NCBI RefSeq assembly: GCF_014189855.1
Contig: NZ_BJFN01000003.1
Location: 579,282-643,281 of the forward strand
Length of the DNA stretch: 64,000 bases
Source: Buttiauxella sp. A111
GTDB lineage: Bacteria > Pseudomonadota > Gammaproteobacteria > Enterobacterales > Enterobacteriaceae
Direction of reading: 5' to 3'
The translations under genes and the position numbers were made by a program. Of the stretch, positions 9,388 to 18,413 are shown one piece after another. The notes below the pieces were generated by a model. That model was not told the origin of the DNA. It searched no databases and saw nothing but the letters and a program-made list of their open reading frames with translations. Position 1 is the first letter of the stretch; every line of letters starts with the position of its first letter.

Positions 9388-9714
9388 ATGACTGATATGA
9401 GTTTGTCAAAACAGGTTGTTCCGGTCATAACCACGGTTTCAACAATGAAAGCAGAGAGATCTACCCGGAGTAATTTGGCATACGCCGCGTTCATTTTGTT
9501 CTGCTTTTGGGTTGGTACCCAGATCCTAAGTTTGATGGTTCACGCCCCTGGCGTACTTGAACATCTCGCCCAAGGTAACGATGCCACACGCCCGCGCATT
9601 GAAATGGGATTTGCAATTAGCACTGTTTTTGGCCTGGTGCCGTTTCTTGCTGGATGCATGTTACTCGGCGTGGTTTGCCTGGTGATGAGAATCCACCACC
9701 GCCATCATTTTTAA
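9388..9714 (+). CDS. yaiY: DUF2755 family membrane protein YaiY
   Basis: 108 residues, two hydrophobic segments (about 36-54 and 78-102), with NLAYAAFILFCFWVGTQIL and LMVHAPGVLEHL matching E. coli YaiY, an inner-membrane protein of unknown role. The ATG at 9388 is chosen because a strong GGGGGG Shine-Dalgarno ends about 5 bp upstream. It ends the conserved block before the A+T-rich accessory region; in E. coli the next gene is yaiW, which here lies about 2.8 kb further on. Confidence 0.85.
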   Translation: MTDMSLSKQVVPVITTVSTMKAERSTRSNLAYAAFILFCFWVGTQILSLMVHAPGVLEHLAQGNDATRPRIEMGFAISTVFGLVPFLAGCMLLGVVCLVMRIHHRHHF

Positions 9715-9724
9715 CCCTGGCTCA

Positions 9725-10020
9725 TTAAAAAATATCTTTGCCGGTGGTCGCTAATATTAGCGAATTCGCACCCTCCAAGGTAATGGCCCCAGTACCACCG
9801 GAGTTTTACCCGATGTTAATAAGCATCGTGTAAACTTTACTGCCGTCCTGACTATCCAGAGTACCGTTACCTCCTCCAAACAGCAGCCTTTCCGCGGCCT
9901 AACTCATCATTAGCAACGAGCATACTATCTCACTATCGATCGTTAACGTCCCTGCATTACCTATATAAAATGGGTTCCGTACGCACTGATGTACGCAGCG
10001 ATGCTAATATTATGAACCCC
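9725..10020 (-). pseudogene. Decayed autotransporter-like passenger fragment
   Basis: Reading the minus strand from about 9980 down to 9725 gives GNAGTLTIDS, then after a stop FGGGNGTLDSQDGSKVYTM, then after another stop GGTGAITLEGANSLILATTG before a final stop. The Gly/Thr/Asn-rich strand-turn pattern is that of pertactin-like or AIDA-like beta-helix passengers. The 40 bp upstream give a similar fragment in another frame, so at least one frameshift and two stops are present. No barrel or signal peptide remains. It could be a chance repeat-like translation, but three consecutive matching pieces in one frame argue for a real remnant. Confidence 0.5.
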
Positions 10021-10897
10021 ACACTCTCAAAAATTACCTTTTAATTTAAACATTGCCAAAGCGACGTCTAAATTAATTGCATTATTAATACATAATGAAA
10101 GATTCAATAAAGGAAAACCGACCAATGCCAATTAGCTATTGCTAAAATCGCATTTTTACAAAGATTAAAACTATTATTTAGATACACCAAAGTATCATTC
10201 AACCAAAATGAAATAAAGCCTGCTTGCAAACAATTAAATAGCCAAAAATAGACAAATGATTAACCAAAAATAAATAACACAATGTGCACTCTTACAGCTG
10301 AAAAATTCAACATCATGATTTCATTACAAAAAACAACACATCAACTCTAGATCATTGATGGCTTACTTATCGATAATCGGCCCAAGAATTGACTCGGCTT
10401 TTTGAAATTAAATATCAAAAGTGCAGACACTAGAAAGTTCTCGCATCGGTAATATGTGTGATTATCCTGGAAAACACGCAAGGTATAACACAAACCTCGC
10501 TTATTTCAGCAGAGCTGCTATATTCAAAAGCCTGACGCACTCGATCTCTAATCATGAGTCGAATAAAATCTCATTATCCCAAAGGTGTTTGAAACTTCAT
10601 TCTGATTACACCTCATCATGAAAATTTATCATGTATATATATACATATAGCAAAGTTCTTTTTTACACATAAAATTTCTTTTTAATAATTTCATCTTCTG
10701 CCATAATAATATTTTGTTTTATAAAATATTATTATATTTATGCACTATTAGTTTTTTAACTTACAAAACTATTTTAACATTGTTCTTTTTAGCCTTATCA
10801 CATACAGTGATCGATCGCTAACAATGAATTGGACAGGCAAAGACTACAGTATGGATCATACTTACATTGAGTAAGTTATCTCGAAGGACTTTTGATT
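10021..10897. other. A+T-rich intergenic region without a gene
   Basis: Roughly 880 bp of strongly A+T-rich sequence between the autotransporter remnant and the IprA-like gene. Short open frames exist (for example 10421-10621 on the plus strand) but lack a ribosome site and look non-coding. It holds an A+T inverted repeat at 10705-10733 and alternating tatatata tracts near 10630-10650. Such composition is typical of H-NS-bound, horizontally acquired regulatory DNA; the promoter of the IprA-like gene should lie in its last 100 bp. Confidence 0.6.
10705..10733. repeat. Perfect A+T-rich inverted repeat
   Basis: Arms aataatatttt and aaaatattatt, 11 bp each, separated by gttttat. It lies about 165 bp upstream of the IprA-like gene. 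It could be a regulator site, a weak terminator stem or chance in A+T-rich DNA. Confidence 0.5.
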
Positions 10898-11539
10898 ATG
10901 TTTACCAATATGTTAGTTGTTAGCGAAATCGTACAGGAAGCCCATGAAAAAATAGGTTTAGAAATTGATAGCAGCCCTCATAAAATGAGAATCATTTCAT
11001 CAAAAAAGCAAGAAATTTCTTTTTACAACAATAAAGAAAAATCAGTTTACCATTTAATTTCTGGCGAAATAGAACTACGAAGCACGAATAGTAACTTAAT
11101 TGTTCTCAATGTCTACGCCCCTGCAATTATTGGGCTTTCGAGTATATTTACGTCTAATGATTTATTTTATATAAATACTGTTACAGACGTAGAGCTTGTT
11201 TCAATACCGATGTCAGAATTAGTAAAAACCGCCAATGAAAAAAATCTTTGGATGTATATTTCAACAATAATGTCACACTATTTAGATGTTTGCTATTTAC
11301 GAGATTCTATTTTATATCAAGATAGTGTTTACAATGTTATAAAGAATCATCTTGAAATTCTCTGGAGATTTAAAAGGGATAAGCTTGATGAAATATCAGT
11401 ATTTGATTTCATCCTGAACAGAACACCAGTATCTCGAAGCTCTCTTAATAAAGTACTTAAAGACCTCGTGTCTGGCGGCTATATCAAAATGAACAGAGGG
11501 AAATTAGTTGAAATGAACAAATTACCATCAGGATACTAA
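10898..11539 (+). CDS. IprA-like winged-helix transcriptional regulator (paralogue)
   Basis: 213 residues. The N-terminal 120 residues resemble the CRP/FNR-type cyclic-nucleotide-fold sensor region; the C terminus (FILNRTPVSRSSLNKVLKDLVSGGYIKMNRGKLVEMNKLPSGY) is a winged helix that lines up with the end of the local IprA at 22002-22622 (KISRSVVAEVLSALRKGNYIEMDKGKLVSINRLPVSY). The ATG at 10898 has AAGGA nine bases upstream and is preferred to the TTG at 10892. Base composition is much richer in A+T than the backbone, suggesting transfer. It is divergent from the autotransporter remnant and followed by a LuxR-type regulator. Targets are unknown. Confidence 0.75.
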   Translation: MFTNMLVVSEIVQEAHEKIGLEIDSSPHKMRIISSKKQEISFYNNKEKSVYHLISGEIELRSTNSNLIVLNVYAPAIIGLSSIFTSNDLFYINTVTDVELVSIPMSELVKTANEKNLWMYISTIMSHYLDVCYLRDSILYQDSVYNVIKNHLEILWRFKRDKLDEISVFDFILNRTPVSRSSLNKVLKDLVSGGYIKMNRGKLVEMNKLPSGY

Positions 11540-11820
11540 TCACTGATGTAATTCATAACAAATACAATTACTTAAAGTTAAAATCTTTATGTTGCTTTTG
11601 TTTGATTAAAATCCACCATTTTTATTATTATCTATAGTCATTGCGAAACGCTTCATTTAGAATACCGGGCCAGTGCTTAAACTACTGCTTCGACTCTATA
11701 AATACCGCATTCACTGCCTCACCCCCAAAAATAGACACAGGAAAGTGTTTTATTATACTTTTATGAAATTCAAAATAGGGACAAACTGGAGTTGCAATAA
11801 TTAGCATTGACAGGAAGAGA

Positions 11821-12462
11821 GTGATAGTCATGAAAATAATAATAAACGATTCAAACTTATATCTTAACGAAGGAATAAAAAATCTATTAAGTCAGTGCTA
11901 TAATAGTGACATAGACTTCATGCTAAATGAGTCAGAAGAAAATTTAAAAAAAGCTGACGTTATCTTCTTTCGATTTAATCCCGGTGACGAAAATATTTGC
12001 CACGCTCGTTACTTAAAGAGAAACAACAGTGTTTTAATCGGTATAGCAGACAAAGCACCTTCCACTTCAGAATTGCCAAAGTGTATAAAAAGCACTGTTT
12101 TCCTGACAAAAAATGATACAGAAGTTACCCTACAAAAAAGGCTGTCTCTTGCGGTTAAGAACAAAGAAAAAAATTGTAATGCAAATAAAAGCAATGAAAA
12201 TCCATGTGAAGGTTGCTCAATAAAGAAAATCACAACTGCAGAATTTATGATATTGAATCTTCTATATGATATGTCAATCAGGCAGATAGCTGAAGAGTTG
12301 GGTATACCGTATAAAACAGCTTTTTCTCGCAAGTACAATATGATGTTGAAGTTTAATTTAAAAAATAAAATTGACTTACTTATGTTTATACAAAAGTTCT
12401 CACAAAAGGATAATTTCCTTTTATCGCCAAATGACAATTTATATTATTTAATCAAGAAATGA
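11821..12462 (+). CDS. LuxR-type HTH regulator with divergent receiver-like N terminus
   Basis: 213 residues from the GTG at 11821 (AGGAAG just upstream); the ATG at 11830 is an alternative. The C-terminal part, ITTAEFMILNLLYDMSIRQIAEELGIPYKTAFSRKYNMMLKF, has the LuxR/FixJ helix-turn-helix pattern. The N terminus (MKIIINDSNLYLNEGIKNLL) looks like the first strand and helix of a response-regulator receiver, but the segment where the phosphorylated Asp is expected reads ADVIFFRFNPGDENI, so phosphorylation is doubtful. A CEGC pair sits in the linker. Proteins of this type often control fimbriae or capsules in enterics, but no such operon is adjacent. The gene is very A+T rich. Confidence 0.65.
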   Translation: MIVMKIIINDSNLYLNEGIKNLLSQCYNSDIDFMLNESEENLKKADVIFFRFNPGDENICHARYLKRNNSVLIGIADKAPSTSELPKCIKSTVFLTKNDTEVTLQKRLSLAVKNKEKNCNANKSNENPCEGCSIKKITTAEFMILNLLYDMSIRQIAEELGIPYKTAFSRKYNMMLKFNLKNKIDLLMFIQKFSQKDNFLLSPNDNLYYLIKK

Positions 12463-12468
12463 TTATAT

Positions 12469-12502
12469 CCGTAGTGAGATTATTTAGACCATCTCACTAC
12501 GG
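12469..12502. terminator. Terminator-like hairpin between the LuxR-type gene and yaiW
   Basis: Perfect 12-bp arms ccgtagtgagat / atctcactacgg around a 10-nt loop, between two convergent genes. The trailing T tract is poor on both strands, so it may be an intrinsic terminator of modest strength or only a transcript-end stem. Confidence 0.6.
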
Positions 12503-12561
12503 ATTGTTGGTTACTTGCGAGTTGTGATCGCTTAGCAGACGATAATTACGGAGGGAATTGA

Positions 12562-13671
12562 CTACAATTTCATACACGCAGCTCGTCGCTCATCTACCCG
12601 TTTTGCAAACCATGCTGTCGTTAGGTTGCGGGTGATCTTCGGGCTTTCCAGTGTGATACCCGGCAGCATTTCTCGCGGTAACTTCTTACCGGTCTTCTTC
12701 TCCGCTAGCGCATAAACCTGCTGATATAAATCGGTTTTCTCAAAGTCGATACTGTCACCTTTTTGCAAAGCGCGATGAATTTGGCTTTCACTCATCCCGA
12801 GTTGGTTTGCCAACTTCCTGACCGCCAGTTCGGTGCTGCCAGCTTTATCGGTGTTATACAAAATTAAGTCGCCATCCAGCGCCAGTTTTACGCCGGTTGC
12901 CTTGCTGACTGCACTCTGAAATGCAGCATTGCGGCTGGCGTACCATCCGGCGTTGAAATCTGCAAAACGGTAGAGTGGTTGGGTGTAATTCGCCGGATAG
13001 TTCAGTAAATGGTAGGTGCCGAACCACAAGCCCCCTCGCCGTGTGAACACTTCCTGCCGCACGGTTCCCTCCATTTTCCATGGATAACCCGCAGTGTGCT
13101 GTTCAGCAAAAGCGATACTCACTTGCATCGGGCCGCCAGTATGAACCGGGTTCAGATTGCCAAACAACTTTTGCCCCATTGGCACCATATCGATGAAATC
13201 ATCAAAAATCGCGCTCAACTGCCCTTCCGTTTTCACGTTATCCAGACGTTCGCTGTAACTCTTGCCGTTCGGTGATTTGATTAACAACGCGGTATGCACC
13301 AAAAAAACCGGAATATGCATTTTTTCAGCGCGACGGTCGATCTCCTTCCAGGCAATTTTACTCAGGTTTGGCACTGCCGGATCAGCAACCAGATTGGATT
13401 CTTGCTGCGCGACAGCCAGGACAGAGCAGATATTTTCTTCGCTTGGTGCAATCTTCTGGCTCTTAAAGGTAGTCGCTAACTCTTTCGCCAGGTTGTTGCG
13501 GTCTTTTACGTTGGCAGGGATTTTCTGCTTTACCACCGTTTCGACGTCTACCGGTTTTGATGTTTCTGATACTGAAGGTGCAGTTTTAGTTGTACACCCC
13601 GCCAAAACAAAAAGTGCGCCCAGGCTAAGTACGAAAAATCCATGCTGTCTGTTTAAAGTGGCTGTGGTCAT
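12562..13671 (-). CDS. yaiW: Outer-membrane lipoprotein YaiW (DUF1615)
   Basis: 369 residues starting MTTATLNRQHGFFVLSLGALFVLAGC, a lipoprotein signal with an LAGC lipobox. The rest follows E. coli YaiW: VCSVLAVAQQESNLVADPAVP, LNPVHTGGPMQVSIAFAEQHTAGYPWKM, RRGGLWFGTYHLLNYP, and the end ITRNLTTAWFAKRVDERRAACMKL. YaiW is a surface-exposed lipoprotein that, together with SbmA, affects uptake of proline-rich antimicrobial peptides. In E. coli it is cotranscribed with sbmA; here a three-gene efflux operon separates them, so it must have its own promoter in 13672-13800. The ATG at 13671 has CGGAA upstream. Confidence 0.93.
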   Translation of the reverse strand: MTTATLNRQHGFFVLSLGALFVLAGCTTKTAPSVSETSKPVDVETVVKQKIPANVKDRNNLAKELATTFKSQKIAPSEENICSVLAVAQQESNLVADPAVPNLSKIAWKEIDRRAEKMHIPVFLVHTALLIKSPNGKSYSERLDNVKTEGQLSAIFDDFIDMVPMGQKLFGNLNPVHTGGPMQVSIAFAEQHTAGYPWKMEGTVRQEVFTRRGGLWFGTYHLLNYPANYTQPLYRFADFNAGWYASRNAAFQSAVSKATGVKLALDGDLILYNTDKAGSTELAVRKLANQLGMSESQIHRALQKGDSIDFEKTDLYQQVYALAEKKTGKKLPREMLPGITLESPKITRNLTTAWFAKRVDERRAACMKL

Positions 13672-13805
13672 AACGTTCCGTTGTGATTGTTTTTGTAAGA
13701 CTTGCAAACAATAACAGTTCTGAGCCCGGGCGTTTATCGGAGATTGGCTTAGAGTTAAGTACAAACTCGCGCACTGACATAAAGTGCGGTCTTCTTGACG
13801 CAAAC

Positions 13806-13859
13806 TTGACAGTTGCTTGCCTGGTCAGTAATTTCATATGTAATTATTGACCAGGCAAG
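13806..13859 (+). promoter_or_regulatory. Promoter with overlapping inverted-repeat operator for the MarR-efflux operon
   Basis: A -35 TTGACA (13806-13811) and -10 TAATTT (13829-13834) are 17 bp apart. Perfect 12-bp inverted arms cttgcctggtca (13816-13827) and tgaccaggcaag (13848-13859) lie in the spacer and just after the -10, with centres 32 bp apart, about three helical turns. The second arm ends five bases before the MarR ATG and covers the likely ribosome site. This is the expected layout for autorepression by the MarR protein encoded immediately downstream; binding is inferred. Confidence 0.75.
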
Positions 13860-13863
13860 TATC

Positions 13864-14319
13864 ATGAAAAACAATCCGGGTATTATCGATAACAAATTCC
13901 ATCTCGGTTTGCTCATTCACCTCGCAAACCAGTTTAAAGATCAGCTTATCAGCCAATACTTCTCTGGCATGGATATCACTGCGCCACAATTTAAAGTGCT
14001 GATTAATATTTATAAAGGTGTGACTAGCCCAGCGGAAATAAGCAAAGCCCTGGTCATGGACGCAGGTGCAATGAGCCGTATGGTTGACCGCATGGTCAAG
14101 CGCGAACTCATCGTTCGTCACCCGAATCCGCAAGATAAACGCCAGGTGATTCTGGCTCTGACTGACAAAGGTCTGTTGATTTGTGACCGCTTTCAGAATG
14201 AAGCACTCGCCTCAATTATCGGCTCTCTCACCGCACGCCTGACGCAAGATGAATCTCAACAACTGGTCGCATTAATTACCAAAATGCTACCGGACGACAT
14301 CACTGCGCCACATCGTTAA
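13864..14319 (+). CDS. MarR family transcriptional regulator
   Basis: 151 residues with a MarR winged helix: TAPQFKVLINIYKGVTSPAEISKALVMDAGAMSRMVDRMVKRELIVRHPNPQDKRQVILALTDKG, including the wing DKR typical of the family. It is first in a tight operon (20 bp to the next gene) with an EmrA/EmrB-like efflux pair, the standard arrangement for a drug-responsive repressor. The ATG at 13864 follows directly after an inverted-repeat operator. The ligand is unknown; it may sense the pump's substrate, as EmrR (MprA) does. Confidence 0.88.
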   Translation: MKNNPGIIDNKFHLGLLIHLANQFKDQLISQYFSGMDITAPQFKVLINIYKGVTSPAEISKALVMDAGAMSRMVDRMVKRELIVRHPNPQDKRQVILALTDKGLLICDRFQNEALASIIGSLTARLTQDESQQLVALITKMLPDDITAPHR

Positions 14320-14339
14320 CACCGTATAAAGGCCAAAAG

Positions 14340-15518
14340 ATGGAAACGACTCCAGAAGAACACGTTCAGCGCTCCAGTAAGCGCAAACGTAATTTTATTA
14401 TTTTTATCCTGATTCTTGTGTTGGCAGCCGCAGGCTGTCTCGCATGGTATTTTTTGTACGCTCGCTTTTATGAGTCCACAGATGATGCCTATGTGAACGG
14501 CAACCAGGTCGCGCTAACGCCACAAATCAGCGGAACAGTCACTCAGGTCACCGCGGATGAAGGGGATTTTGTCGAAAAAGGTCAGCCGCTGGTGTTACTT
14601 GACCCCAGCGATACCAGGATTGCACTTCAACAAGCAGAAGCCAGCCTTGCAAATACTGTGCGGCAAGTTCGCGGGTTATACAGCACAGCGGATAATTACC
14701 GTGCACAGGTCGCCACCAAACAGGTCGCCCTGCAAACTGCTCAAAATGACTATGCCCGCCGCCAGAAAATATTCTCGACGGGTGCGATTGCGGCTGAAGA
14801 TCTTTCGCATTACCGCGATGCAGTAACCAGCGCACAAAGTGACTTAGCCGCCGCGCAACAGGCATTGCATACCAACCTGGCGATGGTTGATGACACCGTG
14901 ATTGATAGCCATCCGGAAATCAAAACCGCCGTAGCAACGCTTCGGCAGCGTTATCTGGATAACTCGCGGACGACCATTGTTGCACCGGTGAGTGGCTACG
15001 TCGCTAAACGTGCCGTGCAGTTAGGGATGCGTGTGGACCCAGGTACAACATTGCTGGCGATTGTGCCGCTCAATGAGGTGTGGGTTGATGCCAACTTCAA
15101 AGAAAGCCAGATGAACACCATGCGTTTGGGGCAGAAAGTGACACTCAACGCCGACCTCTATGGCGACGATGTTGAATACCATGGAACCATTGAAAGTCTG
15201 GGTATCGGTACCGGCAGCGCGTTTTCTTTGCTCCCTGCGCAGAATGCCAGTGGTAACTGGATAAAGATCGTTCAACGCTTGCCCGTTCGTATCACGCTCG
15301 ATCCACACGATATGCAGAAACATCCGCTGCGTATTGGTTTGTCGATGAATGCACGAGTGGATATTCGCAACGAGGATGGTCACCTGCTGCCACAGAAAAC
15401 GGTTAGCTCGCCTCGCTTCACCACCGATGTCTATCAAGATTCTCTGGAAGAAGCTGACAAACTGGTGGCGAAAATCCTTCATGACAACAGCAATGCGATA
15501 ACTTTACGCACCCATTAA
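14340..15518 (+). CDS. EmrA-like periplasmic adaptor (HlyD family)
   Basis: 392 residues. A cytoplasmic start is followed by one transmembrane segment (about 19-40), then a biotinyl-lipoyl hairpin region (STDDAYVNGNQVALTPQISGTVTQVTADEGDFVEKGQPLVLLDPSD), a long alpha-helical coiled coil (about 90-195) and the second lipoyl half plus beta-barrel (TTIVAPVSGYVAKRAVQLGMRVDPGTTLLAIVPL). This is the adaptor of an EmrAB-TolC type pump that links an inner-membrane MFS transporter to TolC. It is 10 bp upstream of its partner. It may be an EmrA paralogue, since emrAB is normally elsewhere in enteric chromosomes. Confidence 0.87.
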   Translation: METTPEEHVQRSSKRKRNFIIFILILVLAAAGCLAWYFLYARFYESTDDAYVNGNQVALTPQISGTVTQVTADEGDFVEKGQPLVLLDPSDTRIALQQAEASLANTVRQVRGLYSTADNYRAQVATKQVALQTAQNDYARRQKIFSTGAIAAEDLSHYRDAVTSAQSDLAAAQQALHTNLAMVDDTVIDSHPEIKTAVATLRQRYLDNSRTTIVAPVSGYVAKRAVQLGMRVDPGTTLLAIVPLNEVWVDANFKESQMNTMRLGQKVTLNADLYGDDVEYHGTIESLGIGTGSAFSLLPAQNASGNWIKIVQRLPVRITLDPHDMQKHPLRIGLSMNARVDIRNEDGHLLPQKTVSSPRFTTDVYQDSLEEADKLVAKILHDNSNAITLRTH

Positions 15519-15528
15519 GAGAGACGTT

Positions 15529-17064
15529 ATGCAAGATAAGGCGGCGTATACGCCCCCCAGTCTGCTGCTTGCGACGCTCGCGCTGTCGTTGGCAACTTTC
15601 ATGCAGGTACTGGACTCGACTATCGCAAACGTCGCATTGCCGACGATTGCCGGCAACCTTGGAGTCAGCGCAGATCAAGGCACATGGGTTATCACCTCGT
15701 TTGCAGTGTGTAACGCTATTGCATTACCGCTCACCGGTTGGTTTACCCGGCGCTTTGGGCAGCTAAAATTGTTTATTGGCTCGGTGGTGATGTTCACCCT
15801 CACCTCTTTCCTGTGCGGTTTCGCCCACAGCATGACGGAGTTGATTATCTTCCGCGCCATGCAGGGCTTTTTCGCCGGGCCTATGTTCCCGATGTGCCAG
15901 ACACTGCTGCTGGTCATTTTCCCGCCCATGAAACGCGGTATGGCGTTGGCGCTGCTGTCGATGGTGACAGTGGTTGCTCCGATAGTTGGGCCAATTACCG
16001 GCGGCTGGATCACCGATAACTACTCCTGGCCGTGGATTTTTTATATCAACGTGCCAATCGGCATTTTCGCCTCGATTGCAGTTTGGACACAAATGCGTGG
16101 GCGCGAAGAAACGACCACCACAGCACCCATCGACTATATCGGCATCGGTTTGCTGGTGATCGGCGTTGGGCTGCTGCAAGTGGTGCTGGATAAAGGCAAC
16201 GACCTTGATTGGTTTGCCTCGCCAGAAATTATCATCATGTCGGTGATTTCTGCGATTGGCCTGATAGCGTTTGTTATTTGGGAATTGGGCGAGCGACATC
16301 CGATTGTGAATTTGCGTCTGTTTAAAGAACGCAACTTTGCGATTGGTACCACAGCATTGATGCTGGGGTATGCAGCCTTCTTCGCCATCAACATTATCCT
16401 GCCGCAATGGCTGCAAACGCAGATGGGCTACACGGCAATCTGGGCCGGGCTTGCTGCTGCACCGATGGGCTTCCTGCCACTGTTACTTACGCCGATTGTC
16501 GGTCGTTATGCCAGCAAAGTAGATTTACGAATCCTGGCGTCGATGTCGTTCCTGATTATGGGCGCATCCTGCTTGTTCCGTGCGCAGTTCAATACCAATG
16601 TTGATTTCCGCACCATCGCGGAAGTACAGATGTTTATGGGCATTGGCGTGGCATTCTTCTTTATGCCTTTGACGACGATTGTGTTGTCGAATCTTCAGGG
16701 TGCCGAAGTGGCGGAAGGTTCAGGCTTAGCCACATTCTTCCGCGTATTGGGGGGCTCATTTGCCTCGTCACTGACCACCTGGATTTGGTCACGTCGGGAA
16801 GTTTTCCACCATGCAAATCTGACCGAGAGCGTATCGATTTATAATCCGTCAGCAGTTGATTACCTGGATAAGATGGGTGGCGCGACACAGCAGCATCTGG
16901 CGTTTGTCGATAAAACCATAGAGCAGCAGGCCTACATGATGTCGACCATTGACTACTTCTGGATTCTGGGATGGGGGTTTATGGGGCTGATTGTGATTAT
17001 CTGGTTCGCTCGTCCACCGTTTATTCGCTCGGGTGCACCTGGTGCTCCAGCGGCGGGACACTAA
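15529..17064 (+). CDS. EmrB-like DHA2 family MFS efflux transporter
   Basis: 511 residues with about fourteen hydrophobic segments. Motif C of the DHA2 drug antiporters appears as LDSTIANVALPTIAGNLGVSADQGTWVITSF near the N terminus, and motif A-like GWFTRRFGQLKL follows. SMVTVVAPIVGPITGGWITDNYSWPWIFYINVPIG is the signature of EmrB-type pumps. With the upstream HlyD protein and presumably TolC it should export hydrophobic or acidic toxicants across both membranes. It ends the MarR operon and is followed by a strong terminator. Confidence 0.88.
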   Translation: MQDKAAYTPPSLLLATLALSLATFMQVLDSTIANVALPTIAGNLGVSADQGTWVITSFAVCNAIALPLTGWFTRRFGQLKLFIGSVVMFTLTSFLCGFAHSMTELIIFRAMQGFFAGPMFPMCQTLLLVIFPPMKRGMALALLSMVTVVAPIVGPITGGWITDNYSWPWIFYINVPIGIFASIAVWTQMRGREETTTTAPIDYIGIGLLVIGVGLLQVVLDKGNDLDWFASPEIIIMSVISAIGLIAFVIWELGERHPIVNLRLFKERNFAIGTTALMLGYAAFFAINIILPQWLQTQMGYTAIWAGLAAAPMGFLPLLLTPIVGRYASKVDLRILASMSFLIMGASCLFRAQFNTNVDFRTIAEVQMFMGIGVAFFFMPLTTIVLSNLQGAEVAEGSGLATFFRVLGGSFASSLTTWIWSRREVFHHANLTESVSIYNPSAVDYLDKMGGATQQHLAFVDKTIEQQAYMMSTIDYFWILGWGFMGLIVIIWFARPPFIRSGAPGAPAAGH

Positions 17065-17067
17065 ATC

Positions 17068-17095
17068 AATCTGGCGGGGCTCCCCGCCAGATTTT
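17068..17095. terminator. Bidirectional terminator between the efflux operon and sbmA
   Basis: Arms aatctggcgggg / ccccgccagatt (12 bp) with a 2-nt loop, flanked by A and T runs. It separates two convergent genes. Confidence 0.85.
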
Positions 17096-17100
17096 ACTGT

Positions 17101-18318
17101 TTAGGCTGATTCCCCCGCCGCTTCGACAGGAATATCCTGCAACGTACGCTCAAAGCTGCGAAGACGTTTGTAGATAGACATCAGCTCAACCAGCGTTGTC
17201 CATGAGCTAATCAAATACTGGAATGAGCCGCGTACCTGGCCAAATACGTTGGTGATTTGCGTCATCAGACCTAAGGTAATGGTCCCCGCAACAATTGACG
17301 GGAAGAGCAGGAACAAACCAAATACGTTATCCACTTGCAGGTAGAGAATACGTGCAATATTGAAATACATGTAATGGAAGTACAGGCGGAAATAGTTTCT
17401 GCGCACGCCGTCAAACAGCTCTTTAACCGTTGGTGGGGAGGCACGAGACGGGTCATCTTCACCATAAACCAGCTCTTTACGATAAGCCGCTTCTACACGC
17501 TGATTTTTAAATTCGAGCCCAGGCAGTTTAATCCCAACAACCGCCAGTAAACCGGTCCCCAGTAATGACCAAATAATCGCGGCGATCACCAGTCCATAAG
17601 GGATATGCCCGACAATAGGCAAATCAGGAACATGTGCGGATAGAGTCACCAACACAGGCAGGAAGGCGATTAACGTCATAATGGCATTAATAAAGCTGAC
17701 GCCCATATCCTCTAGCGTTGAGGCAAAACGCATGGTGTCTTCTTGCACACGCTGCGCAGCACCTTCGATGTTGCGCAACATTTGCCAGTTGTCCATATAG
17801 TATTCGTTCATTGCGGTGCGCCACCGGAATACATAATGGCTGACAAAGAAATTGTTCATCACGCCAACAATCACTGCAATCAGTGCAATGCCCAGGAATA
17901 TTCCAACCTCATGATAGAACTGCTCAATGGTTACTTTATGAGGGGAGCTAAGCGCCGTCTGAATTAAATCGTAGAACGGGGCATACCACGCATTCACCGC
18001 GACCCCGACTTCCACCAGGAACCAGGTCACGAAGATGATGAGTGAAGAGCCCAGAATGGACCAGTATTGCCAACGGTGCGGGCTGTAGATAAACCAGAAA
18101 AGCGCAAACGCACCGACGCATAAGGCATAGTAGGCATAAAACACCAGATAGCCCAAAGACCAGAATCGGGCAGCACTGATTGGTACTTCGCCCTTCACCC
18201 CAGCAAGATGTTCAAGCCAATTACCACCGCCAGCCTGCCAGAAAACAACGGCGATCATTGCCCAAAGAAAAGCCGACAGGAAAAACGCTGTCGGGCGTGG
18301 GAAAAACGATTTAAACAT
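17101..18318 (-). CDS. sbmA: Peptide antibiotic transporter SbmA
   Basis: 405 residues, several membrane spans, and sequence close to E. coli SbmA over its length ([21 protein letters not shown] ... [41 protein letters not shown] ... [18 protein letters not shown]). SbmA/BacA is an inner-membrane, proton-driven dimer that imports microcins B17 and J25, bleomycin and proline-rich peptides. AGGAG precedes the ATG. yaiW, its usual operon partner, has been separated from it by the efflux operon at 13864-17064. A 95-bp gap lies between it and the isochorismatase gene upstream on the same strand. Confidence 0.96.
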   Translation of the reverse strand: MFKSFFPRPTAFFLSAFLWAMIAVVFWQAGGGNWLEHLAGVKGEVPISAARFWSLGYLVFYAYYALCVGAFALFWFIYSPHRWQYWSILGSSLIIFVTWFLVEVGVAVNAWYAPFYDLIQTALSSPHKVTIEQFYHEVGIFLGIALIAVIVGVMNNFFVSHYVFRWRTAMNEYYMDNWQMLRNIEGAAQRVQEDTMRFASTLEDMGVSFINAIMTLIAFLPVLVTLSAHVPDLPIVGHIPYGLVIAAIIWSLLGTGLLAVVGIKLPGLEFKNQRVEAAYRKELVYGEDDPSRASPPTVKELFDGVRRNYFRLYFHYMYFNIARILYLQVDNVFGLFLLFPSIVAGTITLGLMTQITNVFGQVRGSFQYLISSWTTLVELMSIYKRLRSFERTLQDIPVEAAGESA

Positions 18319-18413
18319 TACAACACTCCTGAAAACACACTTTTATTGTTATAACCATCCCGACTAAATAAGGCTCACTCAATGTTGTATCAAGAGATGT
18401 AAGGTTTACTGCT

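Noticed and set aside
10421..10621. Possible 66-residue protein in the A+T-rich region
   Set aside because: No Shine-Dalgarno, no recognisable domain, and random-looking composition.
15763..16416. Long open frame of 217 codons on the minus strand
   Set aside because: It lies entirely antisense to the EmrB-like gene, has no ribosome site and a low-complexity His/Asn/Gln-rich translation typical of a shadow frame.
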